Part shown: positions 1 to 7,942 of the stretch, in pieces | Numbering within the stretch: the first letter of the stretch is position 1 | Layout: each line of letters begins with the position of its first letter | Assembly: GCA_023145535.1 (NCBI GenBank) | Contig: JAGLDQ010000093.1 | Span: 1-11,228, forward strand | DNA length: 11,228 bases | DNA from: Cocleimonas sp. | GTDB lineage: Bacteria; Pseudomonadota; Gammaproteobacteria; Thiotrichales; Thiotrichaceae | Direction: 5' to 3' | Notes under the pieces: model-generated | What the model was told of the DNA's origin: nothing | Seen by the model: only the letters and a program-made list of their open reading frames with translations | Database searches by the model: none | Program-made: the position numbers and the translations under genes

Positions 1-383
1 TTTTTGCAATTTGGTCAAGAGTTTGGATTGGATGGTATTCTTTAATTCCAATTATTATTCTTATCATATGGTTAGTCATAAACCCAACCTTGTTTAAAAA
101 GCCTAAGAGCATGGATAGCTGGGGATCAAAAGCAGTAATGGGTGAAAAATATTGGTCTGAAAGAAAAGAAAACCCTGTACCAAAGCATCACAAAGTAACC
201 ATCATCATGTTGACAATGATGCAAACGGTAGGGGGAATCATCTTAATGATTGGCTTGTGGAAACTAGAGATCAACCTAACCATTTTCGGAACCATAACGG
301 TTTATTTATCAAAAATGTGGTTTTTAGACAGGATGGTTTGGATATTTGAAGATATGAAAAAACAAAAAGAGTTTGTAAAATAA
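1..383 (+). CDS. DUF6653-like small membrane protein, 5' partial
   Basis: The open frame runs in from the left window edge (first full codon at position 3) and stops at TAA 381-383, leaving 126 visible residues. The TTG at 90-92 is unlikely to be the true start, because the upstream codons encode a sensible continuation (FAIWSRVWIGWYSLIP, then a hydrophobic stretch). I see three hydrophobic segments: visible residues about 10-27, 62-80 and 83-100. Between the first two lies a polar stretch with NPTLF, SWGSKAVMGE and PVPKHH. From memory these motifs and the Trp-rich N-terminus resemble the uncharacterised DUF6653 family; a profile search would settle it. No function is known to me. It converges on msrQ (minus strand). 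The start codon, and any operon partner, lie outside the window. Confidence 0.65.
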   Translation, partial: FAIWSRVWIGWYSLIPIIILIIWLVINPTLFKKPKSMDSWGSKAVMGEKYWSERKENPVPKHHKVTIIMLTMMQTVGGIILMIGLWKLEINLTIFGTITVYLSKMWFLDRMVWIFEDMKKQKEFVK

Positions 384-404
384 ACACATAACAAGGTCGT
401 AACT

Positions 405-462
405 AAAAAAACTCAATGTGTTAGCATCGTTCATCGTATATCTGCCAACGACCACTGAGTTT
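405..462 (-). terminator. long two-part intrinsic terminator of msrQ
   Basis: On the minus strand, AAACTCAGTG (462-453) pairs with CATTGAGTTT (418-409), giving 10 pairs with one G-T. Inside it GTTGGCA pairs with TGCTAAC (426-420), giving 7 pairs with one G-T and a loop of about 16 nt. The outer stem runs straight into a T-tract (seven A on the + strand, 405-411). It lies 23 bp past the msrQ stop, so it is the likely end of the msrPQ transcript. The + strand has no matching T-tract after the hairpin, so it is not an obvious terminator for the converging gene. Confidence 0.7.
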
Positions 463-484
463 AGCGTTTAGAGAATGAAAAAGC

Positions 485-1078
485 CTATTTTCGCATTGCG
501 TTTATAACCCGCTCTCCCAGTAATACCGCGAGAATAACGGCATAAATAACAGGCTCTGAAATATCCAGTTTAACCATCCAAAAGAAATGCAATACAGACA
601 ACATAGCAATTGGATAAACCAATAAATGCAGGCGCTTCCAATTTTTTCCCAATCGACGAATCATGCCTTTTGTAGATGTTATTGCTAATGGAGTTAATAA
701 TAAAATAGCGACCATACCGACAGTGATAAAGGGACGCTCAGTGATGTCATACCAAATTTCCTCCCAATCAAAGAATTGCTCAAACCATAGATAGCCGAAT
801 AGGTGCAAAGTAGCATAGAAGTAGGCGTACAAACCTAGCATTCGCCGTAAGCGCAGGAGTTGCCCCCAATTTATTAAGCGGCGTATGGGAGAGACCGCTA
901 GGGTTATCAGCAAGATGCGTAACGCCCAGTCGCCTAAGCTTCTTATCACAGCTTCCAATGGATTTGCACCCAAGGTCTCTTGCCATAGCCCCCAACCTAA
1001 CTGCAAAAAAGGGATAAGCAATAACATAAAAAGTGCAGGCTTTAGCGCATACGTAAAAACTTTATCGGGTAGTTTCAT
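485..1078 (-). CDS. msrQ: MsrQ, haem b membrane subunit of the periplasmic methionine sulfoxide reductase
   Basis: A 197-residue integral membrane protein of the ferric reductase-like family (formerly YedZ). It takes electrons from the quinone pool or a cytosolic flavin reductase and passes them through haem to MsrP in the periplasm. The sequence shows about six hydrophobic segments (near residues 12-30, 50-66, 82-99, 117-134, 151-168, 176-190) and His92 (YATLHLFGYLWFE), His151 (KRLHLLVYP) and His164 (SVLHFFW), the kind of histidines that ligate haem in this family. Length is normal (E. coli 211). The ATG begins 2 bp after the msrP stop, and the only Shine-Dalgarno-like sequence (AAGAAG) is inside the msrP 3' end, so translation is probably coupled. 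Stop is TAG at 487-485. Confidence 0.94.
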   Translation of the reverse strand: MKLPDKVFTYALKPALFMLLLIPFLQLGWGLWQETLGANPLEAVIRSLGDWALRILLITLAVSPIRRLINWGQLLRLRRMLGLYAYFYATLHLFGYLWFEQFFDWEEIWYDITERPFITVGMVAILLLTPLAITSTKGMIRRLGKNWKRLHLLVYPIAMLSVLHFFWMVKLDISEPVIYAVILAVLLGERVINAMRK

Positions 1079-1080
1079 GA

Positions 1081-1995
1081 TTAGAAATACTTCTTTAGAT
1101 CCATGCCCGTATACAACGAAGCGACTTGTTCAGAATAACCATTAAACATTAATGTTTTACGTTTTCTAAACTCGCCAATGCGACGCTCTTTGCGCTGAGT
1201 CCAACGTGGATGATTTACTTTAGGGTTTACGTTTGAATAGAAGCCATACTCTGTCATATTGGCTTTTTGCCATGAGTTCATGGGTTGTTCTTCCATAAAG
1301 CGTATTTTGGCAATGCTTTTAATGCTTTTGAAGCCGTATTTCCATGGCACCACTAAGCGCAGTGGCGCGCCATTTTGATTCAGTAAATCTTTACCATAGA
1401 TTCCTGTTGCCATAAGCGTTAAGGGGTTCATTGCTTCATCCATACGCAAACCTTCGGTATACGGCCAATCTAATACAGGCGATTTTTGCCCTGGCATTTG
1501 TTTTGGATCATGCAGTGTCTCAAAGTAGACGTATTTAGCATTTGATGTTGGCTTCATCCGCTTGATTAGCTCCGCTAGTGGAAAGCCCATCCAAGGAATC
1601 ACCATCGACCAACCTTCTACGCAACGAAAACGATAGTTACGCTCTTCAATTGATAGGGGTTTGAGCAAATCCTCTAAGTCATATCGGCCTGGTTTTTCAC
1701 ATTCACCTTCAACTACAACCGACCATGGGGAGGTTATTAAGCTATGTGCATTTTTCTTTGGATCTGATTTTCCCGTGCCAAATTCGTAGAAATTACAATA
1801 GCTAGTAATATCTTTATAGGGGGTCGCTTTTTCATTGGTAGAAAACTTACCCGTCTTAGCAAAACTTGGTTGAATAATCCCACCTGTTGCTGCAATCAGC
1901 CCTAATCCTGCAGCGGTTTTCATAAACTGACGGCGACTTTGATACACCGAATAATCCGTTACTTCATTGTCTTTTAGATATTTGTGTATTGACAT
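1081..1995 (-). CDS. msrP: MsrP, molybdopterin-dependent periplasmic methionine sulfoxide reductase catalytic subunit
   Basis: A 304-residue Tat-exported molybdoenzyme (formerly YedY, sulfite oxidase fold) that reduces methionine sulfoxide, both R and S forms, in oxidised periplasmic proteins. The N-terminus has a Tat motif SRRQFMK (residues 20-26), a hydrophobic stretch (27-40) and a probable cleavage site near SFA-KT (46). The molybdenum-ligating cysteine is Cys125 in YRFRCVEGWSMVIPW. Other family-like segments are LVVPWKYGFKSIKSI (214-228), the basic NHPRWTQRKERRIG region near the C-terminus, and NGYSEQVASLY. Length fits the family (about 300-335). The ATG is preceded by AAAGGA about 8 nt upstream. 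It is followed directly by msrQ, the usual pair. Upstream, 168 bp separate it from the OmpA-like gene, with a candidate promoter and terminator. Confidence 0.96.
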   Translation of the reverse strand: MSIHKYLKDNEVTDYSVYQSRRQFMKTAAGLGLIAATGGIIQPSFAKTGKFSTNEKATPYKDITSYCNFYEFGTGKSDPKKNAHSLITSPWSVVVEGECEKPGRYDLEDLLKPLSIEERNYRFRCVEGWSMVIPWMGFPLAELIKRMKPTSNAKYVYFETLHDPKQMPGQKSPVLDWPYTEGLRMDEAMNPLTLMATGIYGKDLLNQNGAPLRLVVPWKYGFKSIKSIAKIRFMEEQPMNSWQKANMTEYGFYSNVNPKVNHPRWTQRKERRIGEFRKRKTLMFNGYSEQVASLYTGMDLKKYF

Positions 1996-2070
1996 TTTTT
2001 ATTCCTTTCGTTATTCGTAGCGTTACTTTACACCGAAGCTACTCGCTTTCTTAATGAATTTTTGGTTAGG

Positions 2071-2121
2071 AAAAAACTTATATCATTACCCTGTCTTCCT
2101 CAAAATGGAAAAAAGGGTAAT
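2071..2121 (-). terminator. possible terminator after the OmpA-like gene
   Basis: On the minus strand ATTACCC (2121-2115) pairs with GGGTAAT (2091-2085), and an inner TTCC can pair with GGAA. Six T (A on the + strand at 2071-2076) follow, but only after an 8-nt gap, which weakens it as an intrinsic terminator. It begins about 43 bp past the OmpA-like stop. It may separate the OmpA-like transcript from msrPQ. Confidence 0.35.
2077..2085 (-). promoter_or_regulatory. candidate extended -10 promoter for msrPQ
   Basis: On the minus strand TGATATAAG reads as an extended -10 element (TG, one base, then TATAAG, 5 of 6 matches to TATAAT). It lies 82 bp before the msrP start. No good -35 is present at 17 bp (TTTTGA is poor), which is tolerable for extended -10 promoters. 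It directly abuts the stem of the hairpin at 2085-2121. Pattern-based only. Confidence 0.35.
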
Positions 2122-2163
2122 TTAGCCATTTTCACACTCCCCACCAGCATTAATGAAATGACA

Positions 2164-3300
2164 TCATTTAACAATCGTTCTGACAACTTTAATAACAATC
2201 TCCACACGGCGGTTCTTTGCACGCCCCTGTTCCGTTTTATTTGATGCAAGAGGCCTGCTTTCTCCCTTACCATCAAGGCGCATAATGTGACGATTAATCC
2301 CAAGGTTTTGCAAATAAGCGGCCACCGAGTTTGCACGTGCTAATGATAATGCTAGGTTTGAGCGATCATGACCAACATCATCGGTATGTCCTGTTATTTG
2401 TAGACCTTTTACTTTCATGCTGCTGGCTTGTATATCATAAGCCAGTTTATTTAATCGATTTTGTCCTCTGGTAGTGAGTTGTGCACTGCCTGTATTAAAG
2501 TTTGATCCACCCGAAAGTGAACTATGAATCAACTGTATTTTGGGCTTTTTAATAACAGGAGGAGCAGGCTTATATTTTCGAATCACCACAGGTTTTGGTG
2601 CTGGCTTGTAAACCCTTACAGGCGCTGGCTTAGGCGGAACATATACAGGTTTTGGAGGAACATACACAGGTTTCGGCGGAACATACACAGCGCTTGGTGC
2701 TGGTTTTTGTATTACGACATTTTCAACAATACGACTTCGATTTCGGTGCATTGGACGCCAATTTAAGCCTAAATTATAATGCTCTATATCTTTATCAAAG
2801 CGTTCATATTCTGCGCGCAGATTGATATTATCCGACAGCGCATATTCTGCACCGACTCCTAGAAATAAAGAGACATCATGCAATTGCTTACTCGTTAAGT
2901 CGCCTTTATCTTTAGTGGTAAATTTTGCAGCGCCTATTTTTGCTAAAGGACGCACCCCTGCGAATTTAACCATTGGCTTATAAACACCCGCGATACCCAT
3001 CGCCTTATAATTGACGCTACCTGATTGGGTATTGCTTTTTAAACCCGCATCACCAAGATCAGCCCAAAATGCTTCTAGACCTGCATCTTTGGTAATATTT
3101 AGCCCTGTGTATAATTTTTTAGAAATTGATTTTTTATCCGTTACGCGCCAGTCATCGCCCCCATCGGGTACTAATGTACTTTGTCCCACTGCCCCACCAA
3201 TATACCAACTTTCTTGCCAATTTTGCGCTTCATCCGCATGGCTTCCCAAAGAAAGAGAAGCGAGCGATACCATTAAGGTTAGTTTTATTAATTTCATCAT
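2164..3300 (-). CDS. OmpA-like outer membrane protein with proline-rich linker and peptidoglycan-binding domain
   Basis: A 378-residue exported protein that probably ties the outer membrane to peptidoglycan. Residues 1-22 are a signal peptide (cleavage after SHA). Residues 23-182 have alternating aromatic/small patterns and a length fitting an eight-strand OmpA-type barrel. Residues 183-255 are a basic, proline-rich linker including the repeated PVYVPPK unit. Residues about 259-372 are an OmpA C-terminal domain with ITGHTDDVG (Asp307) and LARANSV (Arg322), corresponding to the diaminopimelate-binding Asp and Arg of the family. I chose the ATG at 3300 (an adjacent ATG lies at 3297) because it gives a clean signal peptide after a weak AAGAAT. 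The frame extends to a TTG at 3333, but that has no Shine-Dalgarno sequence and adds a polar stretch. It lies 103 bp downstream of the giant Ig-like gene, same strand. I cannot assign it to one named OmpA subfamily. Confidence 0.88.
   Translation of the reverse strand: MMKLIKLTLMVSLASLSLGSHADEAQNWQESWYIGGAVGQSTLVPDGGDDWRVTDKKSISKKLYTGLNITKDAGLEAFWADLGDAGLKSNTQSGSVNYKAMGIAGVYKPMVKFAGVRPLAKIGAAKFTTKDKGDLTSKQLHDVSLFLGVGAEYALSDNINLRAEYERFDKDIEHYNLGLNWRPMHRNRSRIVENVVIQKPAPSAVYVPPKPVYVPPKPVYVPPKPAPVRVYKPAPKPVVIRKYKPAPPVIKKPKIQLIHSSLSGGSNFNTGSAQLTTRGQNRLNKLAYDIQASSMKVKGLQITGHTDDVGHDRSNLALSLARANSVAAYLQNLGINRHIMRLDGKGESRPLASNKTEQGRAKNRRVEIVIKVVRTIVK
2628..2690 (-). repeat. three 21-bp tandem repeats encoding (PVYVPPK)3
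   Basis: Three head-to-tail 21-bp units with a few substitutions occur within the OmpA-like gene and encode the Pro/Val/Tyr/Lys linker between barrel and peptidoglycan domain. The repeat number could vary between strains and change linker reach without shifting the frame. Confidence 0.85.
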
Positions 3301-3403
3301 ATTATTCTTATTTTTTATTAGTGTCTTCGCCAAGAGATCATAATGGAGAGATAAGCAGTCGCGTATCCTCCCACCATTGAAAGTTGCCGAAAGCGTTATA
3401 CTT

Positions 3404-6400
3404 TTATTTTTTAAAAAACCGACGCATTAACAGAATATTTAATGCCATGAGTAAAAAAGCAAACGGTGCGCTACTTCCTCCCCCTTTTAAAACAGTTGTC
3501 ACGCCTGTCTTGCCCTTTTCCCCTTCAGCTTCTAACCTGAGATTAACCGTTGCTACTTTTTCACTCGTATCGTTTAAGTTTGAACGGATGGTTAATGGCT
3601 TGACTTCACTAAATTTAGCGACTTCAAAATAGCACTCCCAATGGCCATTACTATCTGCTGTACTGCTACAAGCTTCTGATTCAACACCCGTTTCTACCGT
3701 AATGTTAGCGAAAGGATCGGTTGTCCCTTTAATGCGAATAGATTTGCCTGAGATCAACGCATTTTGTTCTGGCGACACGACAATCAAGGGATTTGCAGGA
3801 ACAGTAATACCTAGCTCTGCTAATTTTTTCAAACCACCGGTGGATTTTGCTTCAATCGTTAACGTTTGAGAGCCAATGGGTAGGTCTTTAAGGGAACAAC
3901 TCCACTCCCCTCTTGCTGTGGTTGTTGCACTACAACTTTTATCACCAACGGTTGCTGTTATTAGGCTGTTGGGTACACTTTTACCTGTGATTAACGTAGA
4001 GGTTCCTGCTACCGTTGTATTATTTTTAGGACTCGTTATTTCTAGTAAAGATGGAAGTTTGATAGTAACCGTCGCCGTTTTTTTATCGATACCAGTTAAC
4101 TCAGAGGTAACCATCAGCACTTTCGTTTCATCCGCTTTTTTAATCGCAAAATCACAACGCCAATCACCGTTAGCATCCGCATTAATCTGACAAGTTTCAC
4201 CTATTTCATCGGAAGTAACAGTCACGACCGCATGTGGGTCTGTTTTTCCTGTTGTGGTGATGGTTTCTGTTAAAATTAAATCATTTTGTTGCGGTGAAGT
4301 AACCACTAACGGTTTTTCAGGAACTGAAATCTCTAGCTCTGTTGATTTCTTCAAGCCATTTTTTGTGACAACACCAATCACTAATTTTTGTGGCCCACCC
4401 ACAGGGAGGTCTTTAATCGTACAGTGCCAATCACCCGTATCGGTTGTAGTTGCCGTACAACTTTTATCACTAACCGTTGCTGTAATCACGGCATTGGGTA
4501 CACTTTTCCCCGAAAGCAAGGGGGATGAACTTTCAACGGTTGTCTTATCGGCAGGAGCGGTCACTTCTAAGATTGAAGGATGCGTAGTAATAACCGTTGC
4601 AATCTTTTTATCAACGCCAGTTAATTCAGAAGTCACCGTCAATGTTTTCGTTTCATCTGCTTTTTCAATGTCAAAATGACAACTCCAATCACCTTTCACA
4701 TCGGCATCGACCTGACACGTTTCTCCTGTTTCCCCTGAGGAGACTGTCACTAAGGCATGTGGATCTGTGGTTCCTGTGATTGTTATTGCATCCGTTTTAA
4801 TAAATTCATTGGGTTGCGGAGAGGTCACTACTAATGGCTTTTCAGGCACGCTAATCTCCAACTCGATTGATTTCTTCAAACCACCCTGTGTGACAACATT
4901 AATAACTAGTTTTTGCGGCCCTCCCACAGGCAAGTCTTGAATCGTACAATGCCAATCACCTGTCGTCGAGGCTATTCCTGTACAACTTTTATCACCAACG
5001 GTTGCCGTGATCACTGCATCTGGCACACTTTTACCCGTAATTAATGGGGATGTGCCTGCAACCGTTGTCTTATCCTTTGGACTAATCACATCTAAAATTG
5101 AAGGATGTTTCGTTACCACCGTTGCTGTCTTTTTAGTAATGCCAGTTAGTTCAGAGGTAACCGTCAGTGTTTTCGCTTCATCTGCTTTTTTAATCGTAAT
5201 TCGACAGCTCCAATCACCTTTTACATCGGCATTGATCTGACAGGTTTCTCCTGCTTCCCCTGAAGAGACCGTTACTGAGGCATGTGGATCCGTTGTTCCT
5301 GTGATTATTATTGCATCTGTTTTAATGAGTTCATTTTGTGCTGGAGAAGTAACGACTAATGGCTTGTCAGGCACTGTAATTTCAACCTGTTTTGTTTTAT
5401 TCGTTACCCCATCGACCCCGTCTGCCTTTATGTTTAACGACTGAGGGCCTCCAATCGGTAGCCCTTCGATGGTACAGCTCCACTCCCCCGCTGCATTTGT
5501 TGTTGCTATACAATTTTTGTCACCGGCGGTCACGGTGATTATTGTCTTAGGCAAACTCGTTCCTGTGATTGTTGGGTTATTGCCTGCGACCGTACTCTTA
5601 TCTTCAGGGGTCAGAATAATGAAGGTTAATGGCGGTGTTTTAAAGCCGCTTGATGCTTTGCTTTCATTACCTGCATTATCCGTTGAAGTAACTTCCAGTG
5701 GATAGGTCTTATCCAAAACAAGTTTATCAACCTTACAACTCCAATTGCCCTCGGTGCTTGCTACGGCTGTGCAATGATTATCCGCATCAATTTGTACACT
5801 CATCGCTGACTCAGGGTCAGCGGTGCCTGAAATCGTGACCTCTTTATCTGCAATCATTTGGTCAAGCGTAGGTGTGCTAATAACCACAGTGGCAATCTGT
5901 GTATCTTTCTTAAATGATTTGGTTGCATTTGAATGATAGCCTTTTGCATCCGTTGTTTTGGCACTTAACGTAATATCGCCATCGGCCAGTGTACTCATAT
6001 CCACTGCCGCACTATTCCAAACTCCTTGATCATTGGCGGTTGTCGTTACAGAGACTGTTTTATCATTTTTATCCGTAAAGACTAATGCAACGGCTAAATT
6101 AGGCGTTGCGGTGCCTGAAGGCGAAACGCTTGTTTGCTCTGTCTGATTAACCCGATCATCCGTTGCAATAGGGCTTTGAATAGTGACGGGCATCACAACG
6201 CCAATAAATGTTTGTGCGGCATTACTTAGTGTGTAAACTTTATCCAAGATAAGGATATTAATAATGCGCTCATCCAAATTAGGCGTAGCCCCTGTGTTTT
6301 CATAACGAATAGCTTTTAAGGCCGTTTTATAATCACTCGCACTCGCCTCCCCAGTTAAAACTAGCTTACTCACTAATGATCTTTGTGCATCAATGGTAAT

Positions 6401-7543
6401 ACCTGCTGGCAAACTACCCGTTGGTAGTTGAATCAAATCATCACTATGTGGGTTAGCTAGAATGATTTCTGCACCCATTAAATTATTTTGCGCTTGCTGT
6501 GTTATCTCAAGATCAGTGTCAACCACTGGAATAGACGAGGTTGTTGCTATATAGAGTGTTTTATAGCCATTATCTATACTGGCATTCGTGCTTTTATCCT
6601 TATCTAATGTTAACTCTGGAATCGCACTATTGACCAATTGTAATGCGACCTTAAATTTAACCGTCTCTCCTGGCTCAATTTTGTCGTATTTCACGGCCAA
6701 TGAAATAGACTTATCCGCGTTCTCTTCACCCGTTGTCTTTAACTCACTCGTTCCAGTGTAAATATCAACAGGGTCTCGGTTAGTTTTTCCACCAAATGCA
6801 ACACGTGCATTTTTAGTATAACCAATTAACTTAGCTTCAGAATGACCTGTTCCGCCATCCCTTACTTGTGTTGCAGAAACCACCGCCATTCCATCCGTAT
6901 CGCCCTGCGCTACAATTTTATTTAAGGTGCTAAAGTCAGTGATCTTATTACTCGTTTGGTAATTATTATCGGGGTCTAGTGTTTGCATATAATAAACATC
7001 CGTCATGACCCCCCCTGTATTATTTTTTAGTTCAATATCCACAATAGCCGTCAATCCTTTTTTATAAATACTAAAGGTTTGACGAATATTTAGTTTATTC
7101 TCAATATCCCCCGTCCAAACCACTTCCTGTGTTTTTCCCAGCGCTTTAAAGTCACTAAAACTTCCTGCAATCAGCGTATTATTAAGCCCATCTTGATAAT
7201 TGCGCGTATTATGGTAATTTTTATTGTTGTAACGTATCCCCCAACCCGACTCCTGAATTCCTGGCATAAAAAAATCGCCATCAAAAGCCCCTGTAAACTG
7301 ATTGCCACTAGGGTCAGAAATAAATCCTATTGCTTCAGCTCGACTATCATAAGGTGTGATATTAGAAAACTCATCGGAACCAAAAGCCCCCGCTTTATTG
7401 ATACCGACCTGAATATTTTCACCATAAAGAAAAACACCACCATCACCAACAATATCAGCGAGACTATTAGCACTATATGACAATGAAATAAGTGCAGTCG
7501 CAATACTCACTGCCAGAAAATTTGATTTATTATTATTAAGCAT
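3404..7543 (-). CDS. giant secreted Ig-like repeat protein with GlyGly-CTERM tail
   Basis: A 1379-residue surface or secreted protein. Residues 1-29 are a Sec signal peptide (cleavage near NSLA-D). Residues 30-310 form a Cys-free, Asn/Asp/Gly/aromatic-rich region I cannot assign to a family. Residues about 311-450 include one LTGxA..DY..AL..IRYENT..P...R motif, known from cadherin-like repeats of large bacterial adhesins. Residues about 455-550 are an Ig-like module without cysteines, and 553-636 an Ig-like module with the first C-x11-C pair. Residues 637-1340 contain four tandem two-domain (A+B) units of about 175 residues, all with C-x11-C and a GxW-x-C signature. The tail GGGSSAPF, a hydrophobic segment and RRFFKK (1354-1379) match a GlyGly-CTERM sorting signal, normally processed by rhombosortase after type II export. 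The start has a strong purine-rich site (GGGGAAGGG) just upstream. A role in adhesion or matrix is inferred, not shown; no enzyme motif is visible. Confidence 0.9.
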   Translation of the reverse strand: MLNNNKSNFLAVSIATALISLSYSANSLADIVGDGGVFLYGENIQVGINKAGAFGSDEFSNITPYDSRAEAIGFISDPSGNQFTGAFDGDFFMPGIQESGWGIRYNNKNYHNTRNYQDGLNNTLIAGSFSDFKALGKTQEVVWTGDIENKLNIRQTFSIYKKGLTAIVDIELKNNTGGVMTDVYYMQTLDPDNNYQTSNKITDFSTLNKIVAQGDTDGMAVVSATQVRDGGTGHSEAKLIGYTKNARVAFGGKTNRDPVDIYTGTSELKTTGEENADKSISLAVKYDKIEPGETVKFKVALQLVNSAIPELTLDKDKSTNASIDNGYKTLYIATTSSIPVVDTDLEITQQAQNNLMGAEIILANPHSDDLIQLPTGSLPAGITIDAQRSLVSKLVLTGEASASDYKTALKAIRYENTGATPNLDERIINILILDKVYTLSNAAQTFIGVVMPVTIQSPIATDDRVNQTEQTSVSPSGTATPNLAVALVFTDKNDKTVSVTTTANDQGVWNSAAVDMSTLADGDITLSAKTTDAKGYHSNATKSFKKDTQIATVVISTPTLDQMIADKEVTISGTADPESAMSVQIDADNHCTAVASTEGNWSCKVDKLVLDKTYPLEVTSTDNAGNESKASSGFKTPPLTFIILTPEDKSTVAGNNPTITGTSLPKTIITVTAGDKNCIATTNAAGEWSCTIEGLPIGGPQSLNIKADGVDGVTNKTKQVEITVPDKPLVVTSPAQNELIKTDAIIITGTTDPHASVTVSSGEAGETCQINADVKGDWSCRITIKKADEAKTLTVTSELTGITKKTATVVTKHPSILDVISPKDKTTVAGTSPLITGKSVPDAVITATVGDKSCTGIASTTGDWHCTIQDLPVGGPQKLVINVVTQGGLKKSIELEISVPEKPLVVTSPQPNEFIKTDAITITGTTDPHALVTVSSGETGETCQVDADVKGDWSCHFDIEKADETKTLTVTSELTGVDKKIATVITTHPSILEVTAPADKTTVESSSPLLSGKSVPNAVITATVSDKSCTATTTDTGDWHCTIKDLPVGGPQKLVIGVVTKNGLKKSTELEISVPEKPLVVTSPQQNDLILTETITTTGKTDPHAVVTVTSDEIGETCQINADANGDWRCDFAIKKADETKVLMVTSELTGIDKKTATVTIKLPSLLEITSPKNNTTVAGTSTLITGKSVPNSLITATVGDKSCSATTTARGEWSCSLKDLPIGSQTLTIEAKSTGGLKKLAELGITVPANPLIVVSPEQNALISGKSIRIKGTTDPFANITVETGVESEACSSTADSNGHWECYFEVAKFSEVKPLTIRSNLNDTSEKVATVNLRLEAEGEKGKTGVTTVLKGGGSSAPFAFLLMALNILLMRRFFKK
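3407..3484 (-). other. GlyGly-CTERM-like C-terminal sorting signal
   Basis: Codes for residues 1354-1379 of the giant protein: a Gly-Gly-Gly-Ser start, about 14 hydrophobic residues and a basic end (RRFFKK). This three-part design is the known recognition signal of rhomboid-family rhombosortases in bacteria with type II secretion. Neither rhombosortase nor type II secretion genes are in the window. Confidence 0.75.
3524..5635 (-). repeat. four tandem ~525-bp repeats encoding paired Ig-like domains
   Basis: The units start at protein residues about 637, 814, 989 and 1164 (spacing 177, 175, 175). Each encodes an A domain (SPKDKTTVAG.. GKSVP..ITATVGDKSC.. GDWHC.. LPVGGPQKL) and a B domain (VTSPQ.N..IKTD.I.ITG TTDPHA.VTVSSGE.GETC.. 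GDWSC.. LTVTSELTG). The second and third units are the most alike at DNA level, and the fourth is the most diverged. Boundaries are approximate. Confidence 0.85.
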
Positions 7544-7667
7544 ATCCCTTCCCCTTTATTGACTACCACAACCAGAAATAAATAATAAAATAGGTAACAA
7601 GCCAATGCACAAATAATAGGACATTATTAGTCATTCAGTTTCAGCAAGGTGTATAGATATTTTTTAT

Positions 7668-7695
7668 TTGAACTCGGTATTATTTTTATTATGAT
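7668..7695 (+). promoter_or_regulatory. candidate sigma70 promoter TTGAAC-16-TATGAT
   Basis: TTGAAC (7668-7673) and TATGAT (7690-7695) are separated by 16 bp on the + strand, the best promoter-like pair I see in this region. A start near 7702 would give htpX a leader of about 370 nt, or drive an unannotated small RNA. In such AT-rich DNA a chance match is quite possible. Confidence 0.3.
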
Positions 7696-7942
7696 TAAGT
7701 AGTTCATTTATTTTGAGGCGCAACCATAGAGTAAAAACGCAGAAAAAATCAATAGCCTTTATTGAATTGTATATAATTTAACCTTATTACATTAAAAATG
7801 CACTCATAATGCTTAATAAATAATCACAATAATCTTAAAAAAAACCTTTCTGATTAAATACTTAATAATAACTGAATAACAATATCTCATAAAAAAGAAA
7901 ATTCTTCTTGAACACCCTTAATACGGGATGAATAGAACAAAT

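Noticed and set aside
384..470. Integron attC-like site after the DUF6653-like gene (TAACAA near 388, GTTTAG near 466, inverted repeats between)
   Set aside because: The end boxes do not match the GTTRRRY/RYYYAAC rules, and the arms do not pair as R and L boxes. The inverted repeats are fully explained by the msrQ terminator with its T-tract.
3301..3333. Upstream TTG start of the OmpA-like protein
   Set aside because: It has no Shine-Dalgarno sequence and would place eleven polar, lysine-rich residues before a clean signal peptide; the ATG at 3300 is better.
3404..7543. Open frames opposite the giant gene (for example around 3876-4190, 4254-4679 and 7193-7480)
   Set aside because: They recur with the period of the repeats and have no ribosome sites or family features; they are antisense shadows of the repeat codons.
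7907..7933. Sigma32 heat-shock promoter for htpX (CTTGAA)
   Set aside because: No CCCCAT-like -10 is present at 13-15 bp; the sequence there is GGATGAAT.
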